Below, one piece after another: positions 46,892 through 55,417 of a DNA stretch of 64,000 nucleotides. The first letter of the stretch is position 1; the number at the start of each line of letters is the position of its first letter. A model generated the notes under the pieces. That model was not told the origin of the DNA. It saw only the letters and a list, made by a program, of their open reading frames with translations, and did not search any database. The position numbers and the translations under genes are program-made. Origin of the DNA: Acinetobacter modestus (GTDB lineage: Bacteria > Pseudomonadota > Gammaproteobacteria > Pseudomonadales > Moraxellaceae); the NCBI RefSeq assembly GCF_014636095.1, contig NZ_BMDV01000002.1:310001-374000 (forward strand), written 5' to 3'.

Positions 46892-48442
46892 ATGTCAGAA
46901 CAAGAACACAACCTACATGTCAGTGCGGATTATTATACTCAAGAGCAAACGGCAGCGGTATCAGTCCATTCGTCTACATTTATCCCACAGCTTAGTGTCA
47001 GCACAAACTTGTTTGAGCAGCTTAAATCTGAGTTTTTTAACGAGATGCTTGATGACAAAAGTTTTAATGCGGAAGCTTCGAAAAAAATTGAACAGTGGTT
47101 AAGTGTTCGCAGTCTTGATGAGTTACGAACACTTGGTAGCCAAGCGAAACAACATTTCCTTTATCAGGGGATTACATTCAATGTTTACGGCGATCAAGAG
47201 GGTGCTGAGCGAACCATTCCTTATGATTTGATTCCAAGAGTGATTGAAAAAAAACAATGGGAAAAAATTTCATCAGGTTGCGCACAACGTGTGAAAGCAC
47301 TCAATTCATTTTTAGATGATATTTATCATGGACAAAATATTTTAAAAGAGGGGCTGATTCCTGCTGATCAAGTGATTGCGCATGAAGCATTTCAGCCACA
47401 TATGTTAAATCATCATCTTAAAGGGAAGGTTTATTCACAAATTAGCGGTATTGATATTATTCGTGATGGTCAGGGTGATTTCTTCGTACTTGAAGATAAC
47501 TTAAGAACACCGTCTGGCGTATCTTATATGATTGAGAGTCGTAAGATTAGTCAAAAACTAATGCCTGATTTGTGCATCAGTAACAATTTGCAAGGCATAG
47601 AACAATATCCAACTTTATTAAGAGCAATTTTAGAAGAGAACGCTTATGTGGATAAGCCACTTATTGTGGTATTAACACCGGGTCGTTTTAACAGTGCTTA
47701 TTATGAGCATTCATTTTTAGCACGAGAAATGGATGTGCCATTAGTCACGAGTCGAGATTTATTTGTAGAGAACGATCGAGTGTTTGTTAAAACAATCCGT
47801 GGTCGTCAGCAAGTTGATGTGATCTATCGCCGTGTCGATGATGATTTCCTTGATCCGTTAACTTTTAGACCTGATAGCACATTAGGAGTCGCAGGACTCA
47901 TGTCAGCATATTTACAGAAGAATGTTGTGATTGCAAACGCACCAGGTACAGGTGTTGCTGACGATAAATCAATTTATCCTTATGTTGATAAAATGATTAA
48001 GTTTTATTTGGGTGAAACAGCAATTTTAAATAATGTTCCGACATATCAATGTCGTGATCAAGAACACTTGGATTATGTACTTAATAATTTAGAAAAATTG
48101 GTTGTTAAAGAGGCTCAAGGTTCGGGTGGATACGGGATGTTGATTGGACCACAAGCAGATCAACAACAAATTGAACTATTTAGAGAAAAAATTATTGAAA
48201 CACCACATTTGTATATTGCACAACCAACTCTGGCACTTTCTGTAGCACCAACATTAACGTCTGAAGGGGTTGCTGAACGACATATCGATTTACGTCCATT
48301 CGTTTTGAGTTCGCCTTATCGTACTGAAATTGTGCCAGGAGGTCTGACTCGAGTTGCGATGCAAGCGGGTTCTTTAGTGGTTAATTCTTCTCAAGGCGGT
48401 GGTATCAAAGATACATGGGTTGTAGAAACATTACATTCTTGA
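46892..48442 (+). CDS. Circularly permuted ATP-grasp protein (Anbu operon)
   Basis: A 516-residue ATP-grasp ligase of the circularly permuted type (COG2308 / DUF404-DUF407). Characteristic stretches are RTIPYDLIPRVIEKKQWEKI, FVLEDNLRTPSGVSYMIESR, VVKEAQGSGGYGMLIGP, and RHIDLRPFVLSS near the end. Such enzymes activate a carboxylate with ATP and are thought to make a peptide-like bond; the product is not known. First of a four-gene operon with the alpha-E, transglutaminase and Anbu genes. The spacing to the next gene (85 bases) shows no terminator. Confidence 0.93.
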   Translation: MSEQEHNLHVSADYYTQEQTAAVSVHSSTFIPQLSVSTNLFEQLKSEFFNEMLDDKSFNAEASKKIEQWLSVRSLDELRTLGSQAKQHFLYQGITFNVYGDQEGAERTIPYDLIPRVIEKKQWEKISSGCAQRVKALNSFLDDIYHGQNILKEGLIPADQVIAHEAFQPHMLNHHLKGKVYSQISGIDIIRDGQGDFFVLEDNLRTPSGVSYMIESRKISQKLMPDLCISNNLQGIEQYPTLLRAILEENAYVDKPLIVVLTPGRFNSAYYEHSFLAREMDVPLVTSRDLFVENDRVFVKTIRGRQQVDVIYRRVDDDFLDPLTFRPDSTLGVAGLMSAYLQKNVVIANAPGTGVADDKSIYPYVDKMIKFYLGETAILNNVPTYQCRDQEHLDYVLNNLEKLVVKEAQGSGGYGMLIGPQADQQQIELFREKIIETPHLYIAQPTLALSVAPTLTSEGVAERHIDLRPFVLSSPYRTEIVPGGLTRVAMQAGSLVVNSSQGGGIKDTWVVETLHS

Positions 48443-48527
48443 ACGTTTTCCTTAAGAGTTTTAGTCCAAAGTATCTGGTCTAGTGCCGTGCTTTGGGGGA
48501 TTTGATCATATATAAGGGAGGACATTT

Positions 48528-49130
48528 ATGGTTTTACTTAATTCAAGCGCTCATCATATTTATTGGTTAGGTCGTTATTTATTTAGAATTGGTCATGTTG
48601 CTAGCCATTTGCCATTTTGTGATGATGAACAAGCAGCAGATTTTGCTCAAGCGCTTTGTTTACATATCGATGATGCTGAGAATCTGAATAATTTTATGCT
48701 AGATCATCAACAACCCTATTCTTTATTGAGCCAGCTTGAGATTGCTCGAGATAATATTCAAGAATTACGTGGTTTACTGACAGCTCATACTTATGCTGAG
48801 CTGAATCATATAATTAAAAATGCAGTATCTGATGGTGAAGAGATTCAAGCCGTCGTAGGGAAGTGTTGTGCTCTCTTAAAAACAGAACAAAACGATGTTT
48901 TCTTATTCTTTCATGTTGGGCAATGTATTGAGAAAATTGATACGCATTTCCGTTTTCAACATAATATTCAGGATGTTATAGCTTCGATTGATCCGATTAT
49001 TGGACAGTTATTTGAACTGGGTTGGGATGACTTGCAGCCAAATTGGCAGATTCTAAAAGAGCAACCTTATTTAAATCAGTTTTATGCCTTTACCTATAAG
49101 TTAGAAAATCAATTTGAGGCATTCTCATGA
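48528..49130 (+). CDS. Alpha-E domain protein, short form
   Basis: Residues start MVLLNSSAHHIYWLGRYLFRIGHVASHL, the typical N-terminus of the alpha-E (DUF403) family. These are all-helical proteins that travel with circularly permuted ATP-grasp enzymes and have no known reaction. Family members are usually about 300 residues; this one has only 200 and ends without a frame disturbance that I can see, so it is a compact form. Strong ribosome-binding site AAGGGAGG before the ATG. Its stop overlaps the start of the transglutaminase gene by four bases. Confidence 0.85.
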   Translation: MVLLNSSAHHIYWLGRYLFRIGHVASHLPFCDDEQAADFAQALCLHIDDAENLNNFMLDHQQPYSLLSQLEIARDNIQELRGLLTAHTYAELNHIIKNAVSDGEEIQAVVGKCCALLKTEQNDVFLFFHVGQCIEKIDTHFRFQHNIQDVIASIDPIIGQLFELGWDDLQPNWQILKEQPYLNQFYAFTYKLENQFEAFS

Positions 49131-49906
49131 AACTCATGGTGAATCATCAAACGCACTATCGTTATACGCAAGTTGCTCGAAATAGTGTGCAATCGATTAA
49201 AATGATGCCGCAGAGTTCTATGCACCAAAGCATAGAAAACTGGCATATTAGTGTGCCGGGACAATATTCATGTCAAAGAGACGCATTTAATAATTTATGG
49301 ATCACTGCAACTCAGAGACATGATTATCGCTACTTGACCATTATGGCGCAAGGTGTCGTTGATTTATATGCAACAGAACTCGGCTATGTAGAAACGGATG
49401 TTTCTCCAATGCTTTTTTTGCAGCGTACCATGATGACGTGTTGCGATCTAAGTATGCTTGATTTTGCTCAGGCAGTGGTCAAAGTAAAAGATCGTAAGCA
49501 TTTAATAATTTTATCTGAGAAAATTTTACAACAAGTTCAGTACCAGCCTGAGACCACCTCAGTGACGACTTCTGCAATTGATGCATTTCATGCAAGACAA
49601 GGTGTATGCCAAGATCATGCACATATTTTAATTGCGATGTGCCGTGGATTACATTTACCAGCTCGTTATGTATCTGGCTATATATATGATGAAAATCAAC
49701 CACACCTAGCCAGTCATGCATGGGCTGAGGTTTTTGTAGAAAATGAGTGGTATTGTTTCGATGTAAGTAACCAGATATTTACCCCAAAAAATCATATTTA
49801 TGTCGCAGTTGGTCGTGATTATTTAGATGTTGCACCAATTCGAGGTATCCGTGAGCAAGGTGGGGTGGAAAGTATGATATCTACGGTTCAAGTTTTGGCT
49901 TGTTGA
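49127..49906 (+). CDS. Transglutaminase-like cysteine peptidase (Anbu operon)
   Basis: A 259-residue protein of the bacterial transglutaminase-like family (COG1305). The N-terminal domain starts MKLMVNHQTHYRYTQVARNS. The catalytic triad is Cys161 in RQGVCQDHAHI, His197 in ASHAWAEVFV and Asp212 in CFDVSNQ. Likely a peptidase or amide-bond-forming enzyme acting on a peptide. Translationally coupled to the alpha-E gene (ATGA overlap), 18 bases before the Anbu gene. Confidence 0.93.
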   Translation: MKLMVNHQTHYRYTQVARNSVQSIKMMPQSSMHQSIENWHISVPGQYSCQRDAFNNLWITATQRHDYRYLTIMAQGVVDLYATELGYVETDVSPMLFLQRTMMTCCDLSMLDFAQAVVKVKDRKHLIILSEKILQQVQYQPETTSVTTSAIDAFHARQGVCQDHAHILIAMCRGLHLPARYVSGYIYDENQPHLASHAWAEVFVENEWYCFDVSNQIFTPKNHIYVAVGRDYLDVAPIRGIREQGGVESMISTVQVLAC

Positions 49907-49924
49907 AGGTAAAGAGAAAAAGAG

Positions 49925-50659
49925 ATGACCTATTGTTGTGCATTAAGATTAGAGCAAGGTTTGGTATTGATTAGTGATACTCGAACTAATGCAGGGGTCG
50001 ATCATATTTCTGTATTTCGTAAATTACATACTTTTGGTGTTGAAGGTGAGCGTTTTATTGCATTACAAACAGCAGGTAATTTAGCAACAACTCAAGCTGT
50101 CATTGGTCATTTACAAAATGCTTTAGCATTACATCAAGAACCAAATTTATATAGCGCAAATACCATGTTTGAAGTTGCTGAATTAATTGGAAAGACTTTG
50201 CGTAAGGTGCTTGAGGATGTTACGACTGATACTCAGGAACAGATGAATTATTCCTGTAGTATTTTGGTAGGTGGACAGATACAAGGTGAGGAGATGCAAC
50301 TTTATAATGTCTATCCTCAAGGCAATTTTATTTGTGCAACCACCGATACGCCATATTTTCAGATTGGTGAAAGTAAATATGGAAAGCCAATTTTAGATCG
50401 TGCACTGCACTATACGATGCCATTAGATGATGCGTTACGTTGCAGTTTGATCTCTTTTGATTCAACATTAAGGTCTAATGTTTCTGTCGGATTGCCTTTA
50501 GACGCGTTGGTTTATCATAAAGATAGTTTTAAAATTCCTGAAGGGAAACGCATCCGAGAAGATGATCCTTATTTTACTCAAATTAGTAAGCAATGGTCTG
50601 AAACCTTACGCCGTGGACTTCAAGAATTGCCAAAGCCTACGACTGATTATGGTTTGTAA
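49925..50659 (+). CDS. Anbu proteasome-like peptidase (ancestral beta-subunit)
   Basis: A 244-residue Ntn-hydrolase of the Anbu (bacterial proteasome-related, COG3484) family, related to HslV and proteasome beta subunits. The catalytic Thr is residue 2 (MTYCCALRLEQGLVLISDTR), exposed after removal of Met. The SDTRTNAG turn, LQTAGNLATTQ and ISFDSTLRSNVSVGLPLD are typical. Known members form open helical rings and have no partner ATPase. Last gene of the operon with ATP-grasp, alpha-E and transglutaminase. The substrate is unknown; a role with the peptide made by the operon is inferred. Confidence 0.94.
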   Translation: MTYCCALRLEQGLVLISDTRTNAGVDHISVFRKLHTFGVEGERFIALQTAGNLATTQAVIGHLQNALALHQEPNLYSANTMFEVAELIGKTLRKVLEDVTTDTQEQMNYSCSILVGGQIQGEEMQLYNVYPQGNFICATTDTPYFQIGESKYGKPILDRALHYTMPLDDALRCSLISFDSTLRSNVSVGLPLDALVYHKDSFKIPEGKRIREDDPYFTQISKQWSETLRRGLQELPKPTTDYGL

Positions 50660-50667
50660 TCATCTAA

Positions 50668-50699
50668 GAAAAAATCCAAGCAAAGGCTTGGATTTTTTA
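50668..50699. terminator. Bidirectional terminator between Anbu and alr genes
   Basis: AAATCCAAGC and GCTTGGATTT form a ten-base-pair stem with A and T tracts on either side, between converging genes. Confidence 0.92.
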
Positions 50700-50705
50700 T
50701 CTGTT

Positions 50706-51776
50706 TTAAATCACTTTTCGAATAGGTCTATTACTTAACCGACATAATAATTCGTAACCAATCGTTCCATTTGCCGCAGCGACATCATCGACGAGTCGAT
50801 GTTTGCCCCATAGTTCTACTTTAGTACCTAATTCAGCTTTAACCTGAGTAACGTCAATCGCAATCATATCCATACTGACACGGCCAATAACAGGAACAAG
50901 TTGTTCATCAATCGCAACGAAATTTGGTTTTAAATAAGCACGTGGGTAACCATCACCATATCCAATCGAAACAATGGCAATATTTGATGGGCATGAAGCC
51001 GTAAAGCTAGAACCATATCCTACAAATTCACCTTGTTGAATTTGATTAAGCGCAATGATTTCTGCACTAAAGGTCATTACAGGCTTTAAATCGAGTTCAT
51101 ATACATTTTTGTCAGCAAATGGACTTGCACCATAAAGCATGATACCTGGGCGAACAAAATCGAAATGCAATTCAGGATATTTATAGATCGCAGCGGAGTT
51201 ACAACATGATGCTAAGATAGGGGCGCATGCTTCTTTGACATGGAGAAATTGCTGCTTTTGTTGTTCATTTAAAGGGTGATCGGCATCTGCATTGGCAAAA
51301 TGCATGGTGAGGACACAGCGAAAGCCTTCTGACTTTAGACGTTGAATGACATCGATAATTTCAGTCACTTTAAAGCCTAAACGGTTCATTCCGCTATTTA
51401 GCTTGACCCAAACTTTTAAACCCAAAGCATTATAAGCTTGCTTATGCTGAATCAACCATTCAACTTGTTGACTTTGATGAATAAGGCATTCGAGTTTGTG
51501 CTCAATTACTTGTTGCATTTCGTCTTCTGAAAATATGCCCTCAATCAAAGTGATGGGTTGAGAATATCCCAGTTGCCTGATCTCTAAAGCTTCTTCTAAA
51601 CAGGCGACACCAAAGGCATCTGTGGCATCCAAGGCGGCTAAACAGTCTTTAACTCCATGTCCATAAGCATTTGCTTTGACCATACTAACAATTTGTGAAT
51701 GTGGAGCAAGTTGTTTAACGCGGTTTAAATTATATTGTAGTGCATCACTATCAATATAAACTGTTGCTTGGCGCAC
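50706..51776 (-). CDS. alr: Alanine racemase
   Basis: PLP enzyme interconverting L- and D-alanine for peptidoglycan. It has 356 residues. The PLP-binding lysine is Lys34 in VSMVKANAYGHG. NSGMNRLGF, the VRPGIMLYGASPF motif, the second catalytic Tyr in GEFVGYGSSFTA, SIGYGDGYPR and GRVSMDMIAID follow. It lies 59 bases downstream of dnaB on the same strand, a pairing often seen in gamma-proteobacteria. Confidence 0.97.
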   Translation of the reverse strand: MRQATVYIDSDALQYNLNRVKQLAPHSQIVSMVKANAYGHGVKDCLAALDATDAFGVACLEEALEIRQLGYSQPITLIEGIFSEDEMQQVIEHKLECLIHQSQQVEWLIQHKQAYNALGLKVWVKLNSGMNRLGFKVTEIIDVIQRLKSEGFRCVLTMHFANADADHPLNEQQKQQFLHVKEACAPILASCCNSAAIYKYPELHFDFVRPGIMLYGASPFADKNVYELDLKPVMTFSAEIIALNQIQQGEFVGYGSSFTASCPSNIAIVSIGYGDGYPRAYLKPNFVAIDEQLVPVIGRVSMDMIAIDVTQVKAELGTKVELWGKHRLVDDVAAANGTIGYELLCRLSNRPIRKVI

Positions 51777-51835
51777 CCTGATTTCTCCTTTGGGTCGACA
51801 TGGAAAGTATTTAAGGCAGATCGATAACCGAGGGA

Positions 51836-53281
51836 TTATTCCTCATCATCGTATTGAGCATAGAACTCAGGTGAAAGGTTACTAAAGCGAGTGTATTGAC
51901 CTTCAAAGGCAAGACGAACTGAACCGATTGGACCATTACGTTGTTTACCGATAATAATTTCGGCTGTACCAGCTTCTTTAGACTCTTTGTTATAGACTTC
52001 ATCACGATAAATAAACATGATCAAGTCAGCATCTTGCTCGATTGCGCCTGATTCACGTAAGTCTGACATGACAGGGCGTTTATTTGGTCTGTTCTCCAAA
52101 CTACGGTTAAGCTGAGACAGTGCAATGACAGGACATTGCATTTCTTTGGCCAGTGCTTTTAAGCTTCGTGAAATCTCCGAAATCTCACCCACACGGTTAT
52201 CGCCCATCCCAGGCACTTTCATTAACTGTAAGTAGTCGACCATGATACAACCAATTTTACCATCATGCATTTTGGCAATACGTCGAGCACGTGCACGCAG
52301 TTCGGTTGGTGGTAGAGCAGAGGAATCATCAATATAGAGGTGCATTTCTTGTAATTGAAGAATAGTTCCTGTGACTTTGGTCCATTCATCTGCATCGAGG
52401 TTACCTGAACGCAAATGTCCTTGGTGAACTTTACCCATTGCTGAGATCAAACGCATGGCAATCGAGTCAGCTGGCATCTCCATCGAGAATACAAGGGCTG
52501 GTAAGCGGTTATATTGCAGTACACTTTCAACTAAGTTCATGGCAAAGGTGGTTTTACCCATCGAAGGGCGGGCTGCAACAATAATCAAATCCCCAGCTTG
52601 CATACCTGAGGTTTTATTATCTAACTCTAAGAAACCTGTGGTTAAACCTGTAATGTTGCCATCTAATTTAGAAAGTTCATCGAGTTTAGAAATCACATCA
52701 GCAGTGACAGAGCTAATCGATTTTGGCCCTGAATCTTTCTTGTTATTGTTATGCTGTTCGGCCAAAGAGAAAATACTGGTTTCTGCTAAATCTAGGATTT
52801 CACTGACAGGGCGACCTTTTGTGTCATAAGCATTTTGTAAAATATCACTACTGACTTTAATCATTGCGCGTAGTGTTGAAAATTCTTTAATTTTATTGGC
52901 ATAGATTTCAAGATTGTAAAAGCTTGAAGGTGAATCTGCCATCAATTGCATTAAATATTCTTCACCACCAATTGCATCAAGCAGGTTTTGTTTGAGTAAC
53001 CAATCATTGACCAATACAGCATCATAAGGCGAGTTTTCTTGCGCTAGTTTTTCGATTGCACGATAAATATATTTATGACGTGTCGCATAAAAATCATTTT
53101 CTTTAAGTAAATCGCTGACTTGTTCAAATGATTCGGCGACCGTCATTAATGCCGCGAGCACAGCTTGCTCAATTGCGAGATTGTGCGGTGGTGTACGAAA
53201 TTCTTTTAATTGACCTGAGTCACTCACTTTACTCTCTGTGTTTGGAGAATTTTTCGTAAAATTGGCATTCGCCTGTGACAT
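51836..53281 (-). CDS. dnaB: Replicative DNA helicase
   Basis: Hexameric fork helicase, 481 residues. The first ~28 residues are a polar, Asn/Ser-rich tail. The N-terminal collar domain starts RTPPHNLAIEQAVLAALM. The RecA-like domain has Walker A AARPSMGKTTFAMNLVE and Walker B CIMVDYLQLM. ALSQLNRSLE, the SDLRESGAIEQDADLIMFIYRD region and KQRNGPIGSVRLAFEG follow. Upstream is rplI (rpsF-rpsR-rplI-dnaB-alr order, as in E. coli and Pseudomonas), separated by a terminator. Confidence 0.98.
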   Translation of the reverse strand: MSQANANFTKNSPNTESKVSDSGQLKEFRTPPHNLAIEQAVLAALMTVAESFEQVSDLLKENDFYATRHKYIYRAIEKLAQENSPYDAVLVNDWLLKQNLLDAIGGEEYLMQLMADSPSSFYNLEIYANKIKEFSTLRAMIKVSSDILQNAYDTKGRPVSEILDLAETSIFSLAEQHNNNKKDSGPKSISSVTADVISKLDELSKLDGNITGLTTGFLELDNKTSGMQAGDLIIVAARPSMGKTTFAMNLVESVLQYNRLPALVFSMEMPADSIAMRLISAMGKVHQGHLRSGNLDADEWTKVTGTILQLQEMHLYIDDSSALPPTELRARARRIAKMHDGKIGCIMVDYLQLMKVPGMGDNRVGEISEISRSLKALAKEMQCPVIALSQLNRSLENRPNKRPVMSDLRESGAIEQDADLIMFIYRDEVYNKESKEAGTAEIIIGKQRNGPIGSVRLAFEGQYTRFSNLSPEFYAQYDDEE

Positions 53282-53421
53282 AACAAGACCTAATAAAAAG
53301 ATGAAACTGTAACGACTGACTATCTTAATCCAAATGGACGTAGACAGGAGAATTTAATTGGAAGAAAATTGTTTAATTGGTGGAAAAGTAGAGTGTACTA
53401 AAAATATAAAATTTTAGGCAT

Positions 53422-53452
53422 AAAAAAAGAGCATGTAAAAACATGCTCTTTT
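53422..53452 (-). terminator. Rho-independent terminator after rplI
   Basis: On the minus strand AAAAGAGCATGT-TTTT-ACATGCTCTTTT is a 12-base-pair stem followed by more T. It separates the ribosomal operon from dnaB. Confidence 0.93.
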
Positions 53453-53463
53453 CTTTGCAGAAA

Positions 53464-53910
53464 TTACTCAGATACGATAGTAACGAGAACTTCAGCAACA
53501 ACATCATGATGCAATTGGATTGCGATGTTGAATTCACCAGTGTGACGAAGCGCACCGTTTGGTAAACGAACTTCTGCACGGTCAACAACAAGACCAGCAT
53601 TAGTTAAAGCATCAGCGATGTCACGAGTACCGATAGAACCGAAAAGTTTACCTTCGTCACCAGCTTTCGCAGTGATTACAATGTTAACTTCGTTCAATTG
53701 TTCAGCACGTGCATTCGCAGCAGCTAATACTTCAGCTTCTTGTCTTTCAAGTTCAGCACGACGTGCTTCAAAAGCAGAAGTGTTTGCTTCAGTAGCAGCA
53801 ACTGCTTTACCTTGAGGAATCAAGAAGTTACGACCGTAACCAGCTTTCACTGATACTTTGTCGCCTAATTTACCAAGATTCTTAATGCGTTGTAATAAGA
53901 TAACGTCCAC
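53464..53910 (-). CDS. rplI: 50S ribosomal protein L9
   Basis: Binds 23S rRNA through an N-terminal domain and reaches out of the ribosome with a long helix. The 148-residue length is normal. [37 protein letters not shown] is the rRNA-binding part. The central helix and the C-terminal domain with [15 protein letters not shown] follow. Third gene of the rpsF operon, 12 bases after rpsR. Confidence 0.98.
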   Translation of the reverse strand: MDVILLQRIKNLGKLGDKVSVKAGYGRNFLIPQGKAVAATEANTSAFEARRAELERQEAEVLAAANARAEQLNEVNIVITAKAGDEGKLFGSIGTRDIADALTNAGLVVDRAEVRLPNGALRHTGEFNIAIQLHHDVVAEVLVTIVSE

Positions 53911-53922
53911 AGCTCACCTCAC

Positions 53923-54150
53923 TTACTTATGGTTGTCAGTGTACGGAATCAAAGACAAATAGCGAGCTTGTTTAATAGCTAACGCTAATTGACGTTGATA
54001 ACGAGCTTTAGTACCTGTAATACGGCTAGGAACAATCTTGCCGTTTTCAGTGATGTACTGTTTTAAAGTGTCGATATCTTTGTAGTCGATGTACGCAACA
54101 TTCTCAGCTGTAAAGCGGCAGAACTTGCGACGACGGTAAAAACGTGCCAT
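53923..54150 (-). CDS. rpsR: 30S ribosomal protein S18
   Basis: A 75-residue 30S protein that pairs with S6 on the platform. It reads [25 protein letters not shown] and ends [14 protein letters not shown], with [19 protein letters not shown] between; all are family hallmarks. Between rpsF (11 bases upstream) and rplI. Confidence 0.98.
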
Positions 54151-54161
54151 TGAGGTTCTCC

Positions 54162-54545
54162 TTATTCAGCTTCTTGAATTGCTTGTTGTGCTTCTTCACG
54201 TTGAGCTTTACGCGCACGTTTCTCTTCAGCACTCTTAGCAAGTAAAGATTCTTCAGTAATTGCGTGTTCACGACGGATGATGATGTTACGAATGATTGCA
54301 TCGTTATAACGGAACAATTCTTCTAATTCATCAAGAGTCGTTTGACCACATTCAACATTCATAAGAATGTAGTGTGCTTTGTGAATCTTGTTGATTGGGT
54401 AAGCCAATTGGCGACGGCCCCAATCTTCTAAACGGTGAATTTGACCTTCAGCTTCTTTGATCTGAGAGATATAGCGTTCAACCATACCTACAACTTGATC
54501 GCTTTGGTCTGGGTGTACCAATAGTACGATTTCGTAGTGACGCAT
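54162..54545 (-). CDS. rpsF: 30S ribosomal protein S6
   Basis: A 127-residue 30S platform protein: [18 protein letters not shown], the [26 protein letters not shown] motif and [21 protein letters not shown] charged C-terminal extension is rich in Glu, Lys and Ala ([20 protein letters not shown]), like the RimK-modified tails of S6. AAGGAG ribosome-binding site. First gene of rpsF-rpsR-rplI, behind a structured leader. Confidence 0.98.
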   Translation of the reverse strand: MRHYEIVLLVHPDQSDQVVGMVERYISQIKEAEGQIHRLEDWGRRQLAYPINKIHKAHYILMNVECGQTTLDELEELFRYNDAIIRNIIIRREHAITEESLLAKSAEEKRARKAQREEAQQAIQEAE

Positions 54546-54551
54546 TGTCAG

Positions 54552-54630
54552 CTCCTTACGGTTTAAGCAGCCCCTAACTAAAAAGTCAGAAGCAAGGAGT
54601 CATAACTAAAAAGTTATGTCGCAAATTGCG
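54552..54630 (-). promoter_or_regulatory. Structured leader of rpsF, possible S6:S18 autoregulation
   Basis: Within 85 bases of the rpsF start are a hairpin CATAACT-TTTT-AGTTATG (54601-54618) and a palindrome CGCAAATTGCG (54620-54630). A 12-base direct repeat, TAACTAAAAAGT in plus orientation, lies at 54575-54586 and 54603-54614. The Shine-Dalgarno region contains CCGTAAGGAG. S6:S18 bind a CCG-containing element in their own message in many bacteria; that this is such an element is a guess. Confidence 0.35.
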
Positions 54631-54673
54631 AAGCTGGGATTTTAGACACATTTCATTTAAATCGCAAGTAAAT

Positions 54674-55411
54674 TCATGTTTTAGATCGAAGTAAAAAGAT
54701 GACATAGCCTTTAAAATGAGGGTCATTAAAATCGTTTGAGTTATTTTGATGTAACCCATTTTGTACAAAACCGATTTTATAAGGTAGTTGCATTGCGGAG
54801 ATACGTTTTAAATATTGTGGGTAATTGGGAATGGTGGTTGTACCTTGATAGGTTTGGATCACAAGTTCACTGATATTATTTCTCAAAATAGTTAAAGTTT
54901 TCTGATCCTTAAAATTTGTCCAGTCAAGTAATCCTGTAATGCTAAGTTGATAAGAGGGAGGGAGTCTTTTTCTGAAACTTTCTAGAAAAAGGGCATATTC
55001 TTTTAAATCATGGGTTCGACTGTCGAAATCAATTTGAATTCCCTGAACTTGATTCCCTTGATTTCTCCAATGTTCTAAACGTTTGAAAACAGTTTGATAG
55101 TTTTGTTCGTTCCAAGCCAGATGATGTGTTCGAAAAACTAACCAAATTTTCTGACGGGGTAATTTTAGGATACAAACACCTTGTGGGATCAATATGGAGC
55201 TATGCTTTTGTTTTGAATATCGAATTTCTCCTTGCAAAATATATAGTTCTTTCGCCTTACTTAAGTAAGGCGTAGATTGAATGTTGCCCCAAATCCAAAA
55301 TGAATCGAAATGATTTGCATCAATTGTTGGCGTTGTAGATTGTGCAGGTTGGCAAGCAAATAAGTTAAAAATAAAAAAAGTGAAAATGATCACTTTCAGC
55401 CACTTCAACAT
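54674..55411 (-). CDS. DUF3142-like exported protein
   Basis: About 245 residues with a lipoprotein-type signal (MLKWLKVIIFTFFIFNLFAC, lipobox FAC with +2 Gln). The body resembles DUF3142: FDSFWIWGNIQ, ILQGEIRY, WLVFRTHHLAW, VQGIQIDFDSRTHDLKEYALFL with its acidic QIDFD, SITGLLDW and LVIQTYQG. This layout suggests a TIM-barrel glycoside-hydrolase-like fold. Activity unknown. I chose the ATG at 55411; a TTG two codons earlier is possible. It starts seven bases after the 703-aa gene and is surely cotranscribed with it. Confidence 0.75.
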   Translation of the reverse strand: MLKWLKVIIFTFFIFNLFACQPAQSTTPTIDANHFDSFWIWGNIQSTPYLSKAKELYILQGEIRYSKQKHSSILIPQGVCILKLPRQKIWLVFRTHHLAWNEQNYQTVFKRLEHWRNQGNQVQGIQIDFDSRTHDLKEYALFLESFRKRLPPSYQLSITGLLDWTNFKDQKTLTILRNNISELVIQTYQGTTTIPNYPQYLKRISAMQLPYKIGFVQNGLHQNNSNDFNDPHFKGYVIFLLRSKT

Positions 55412-55417
55412 CGTCAA

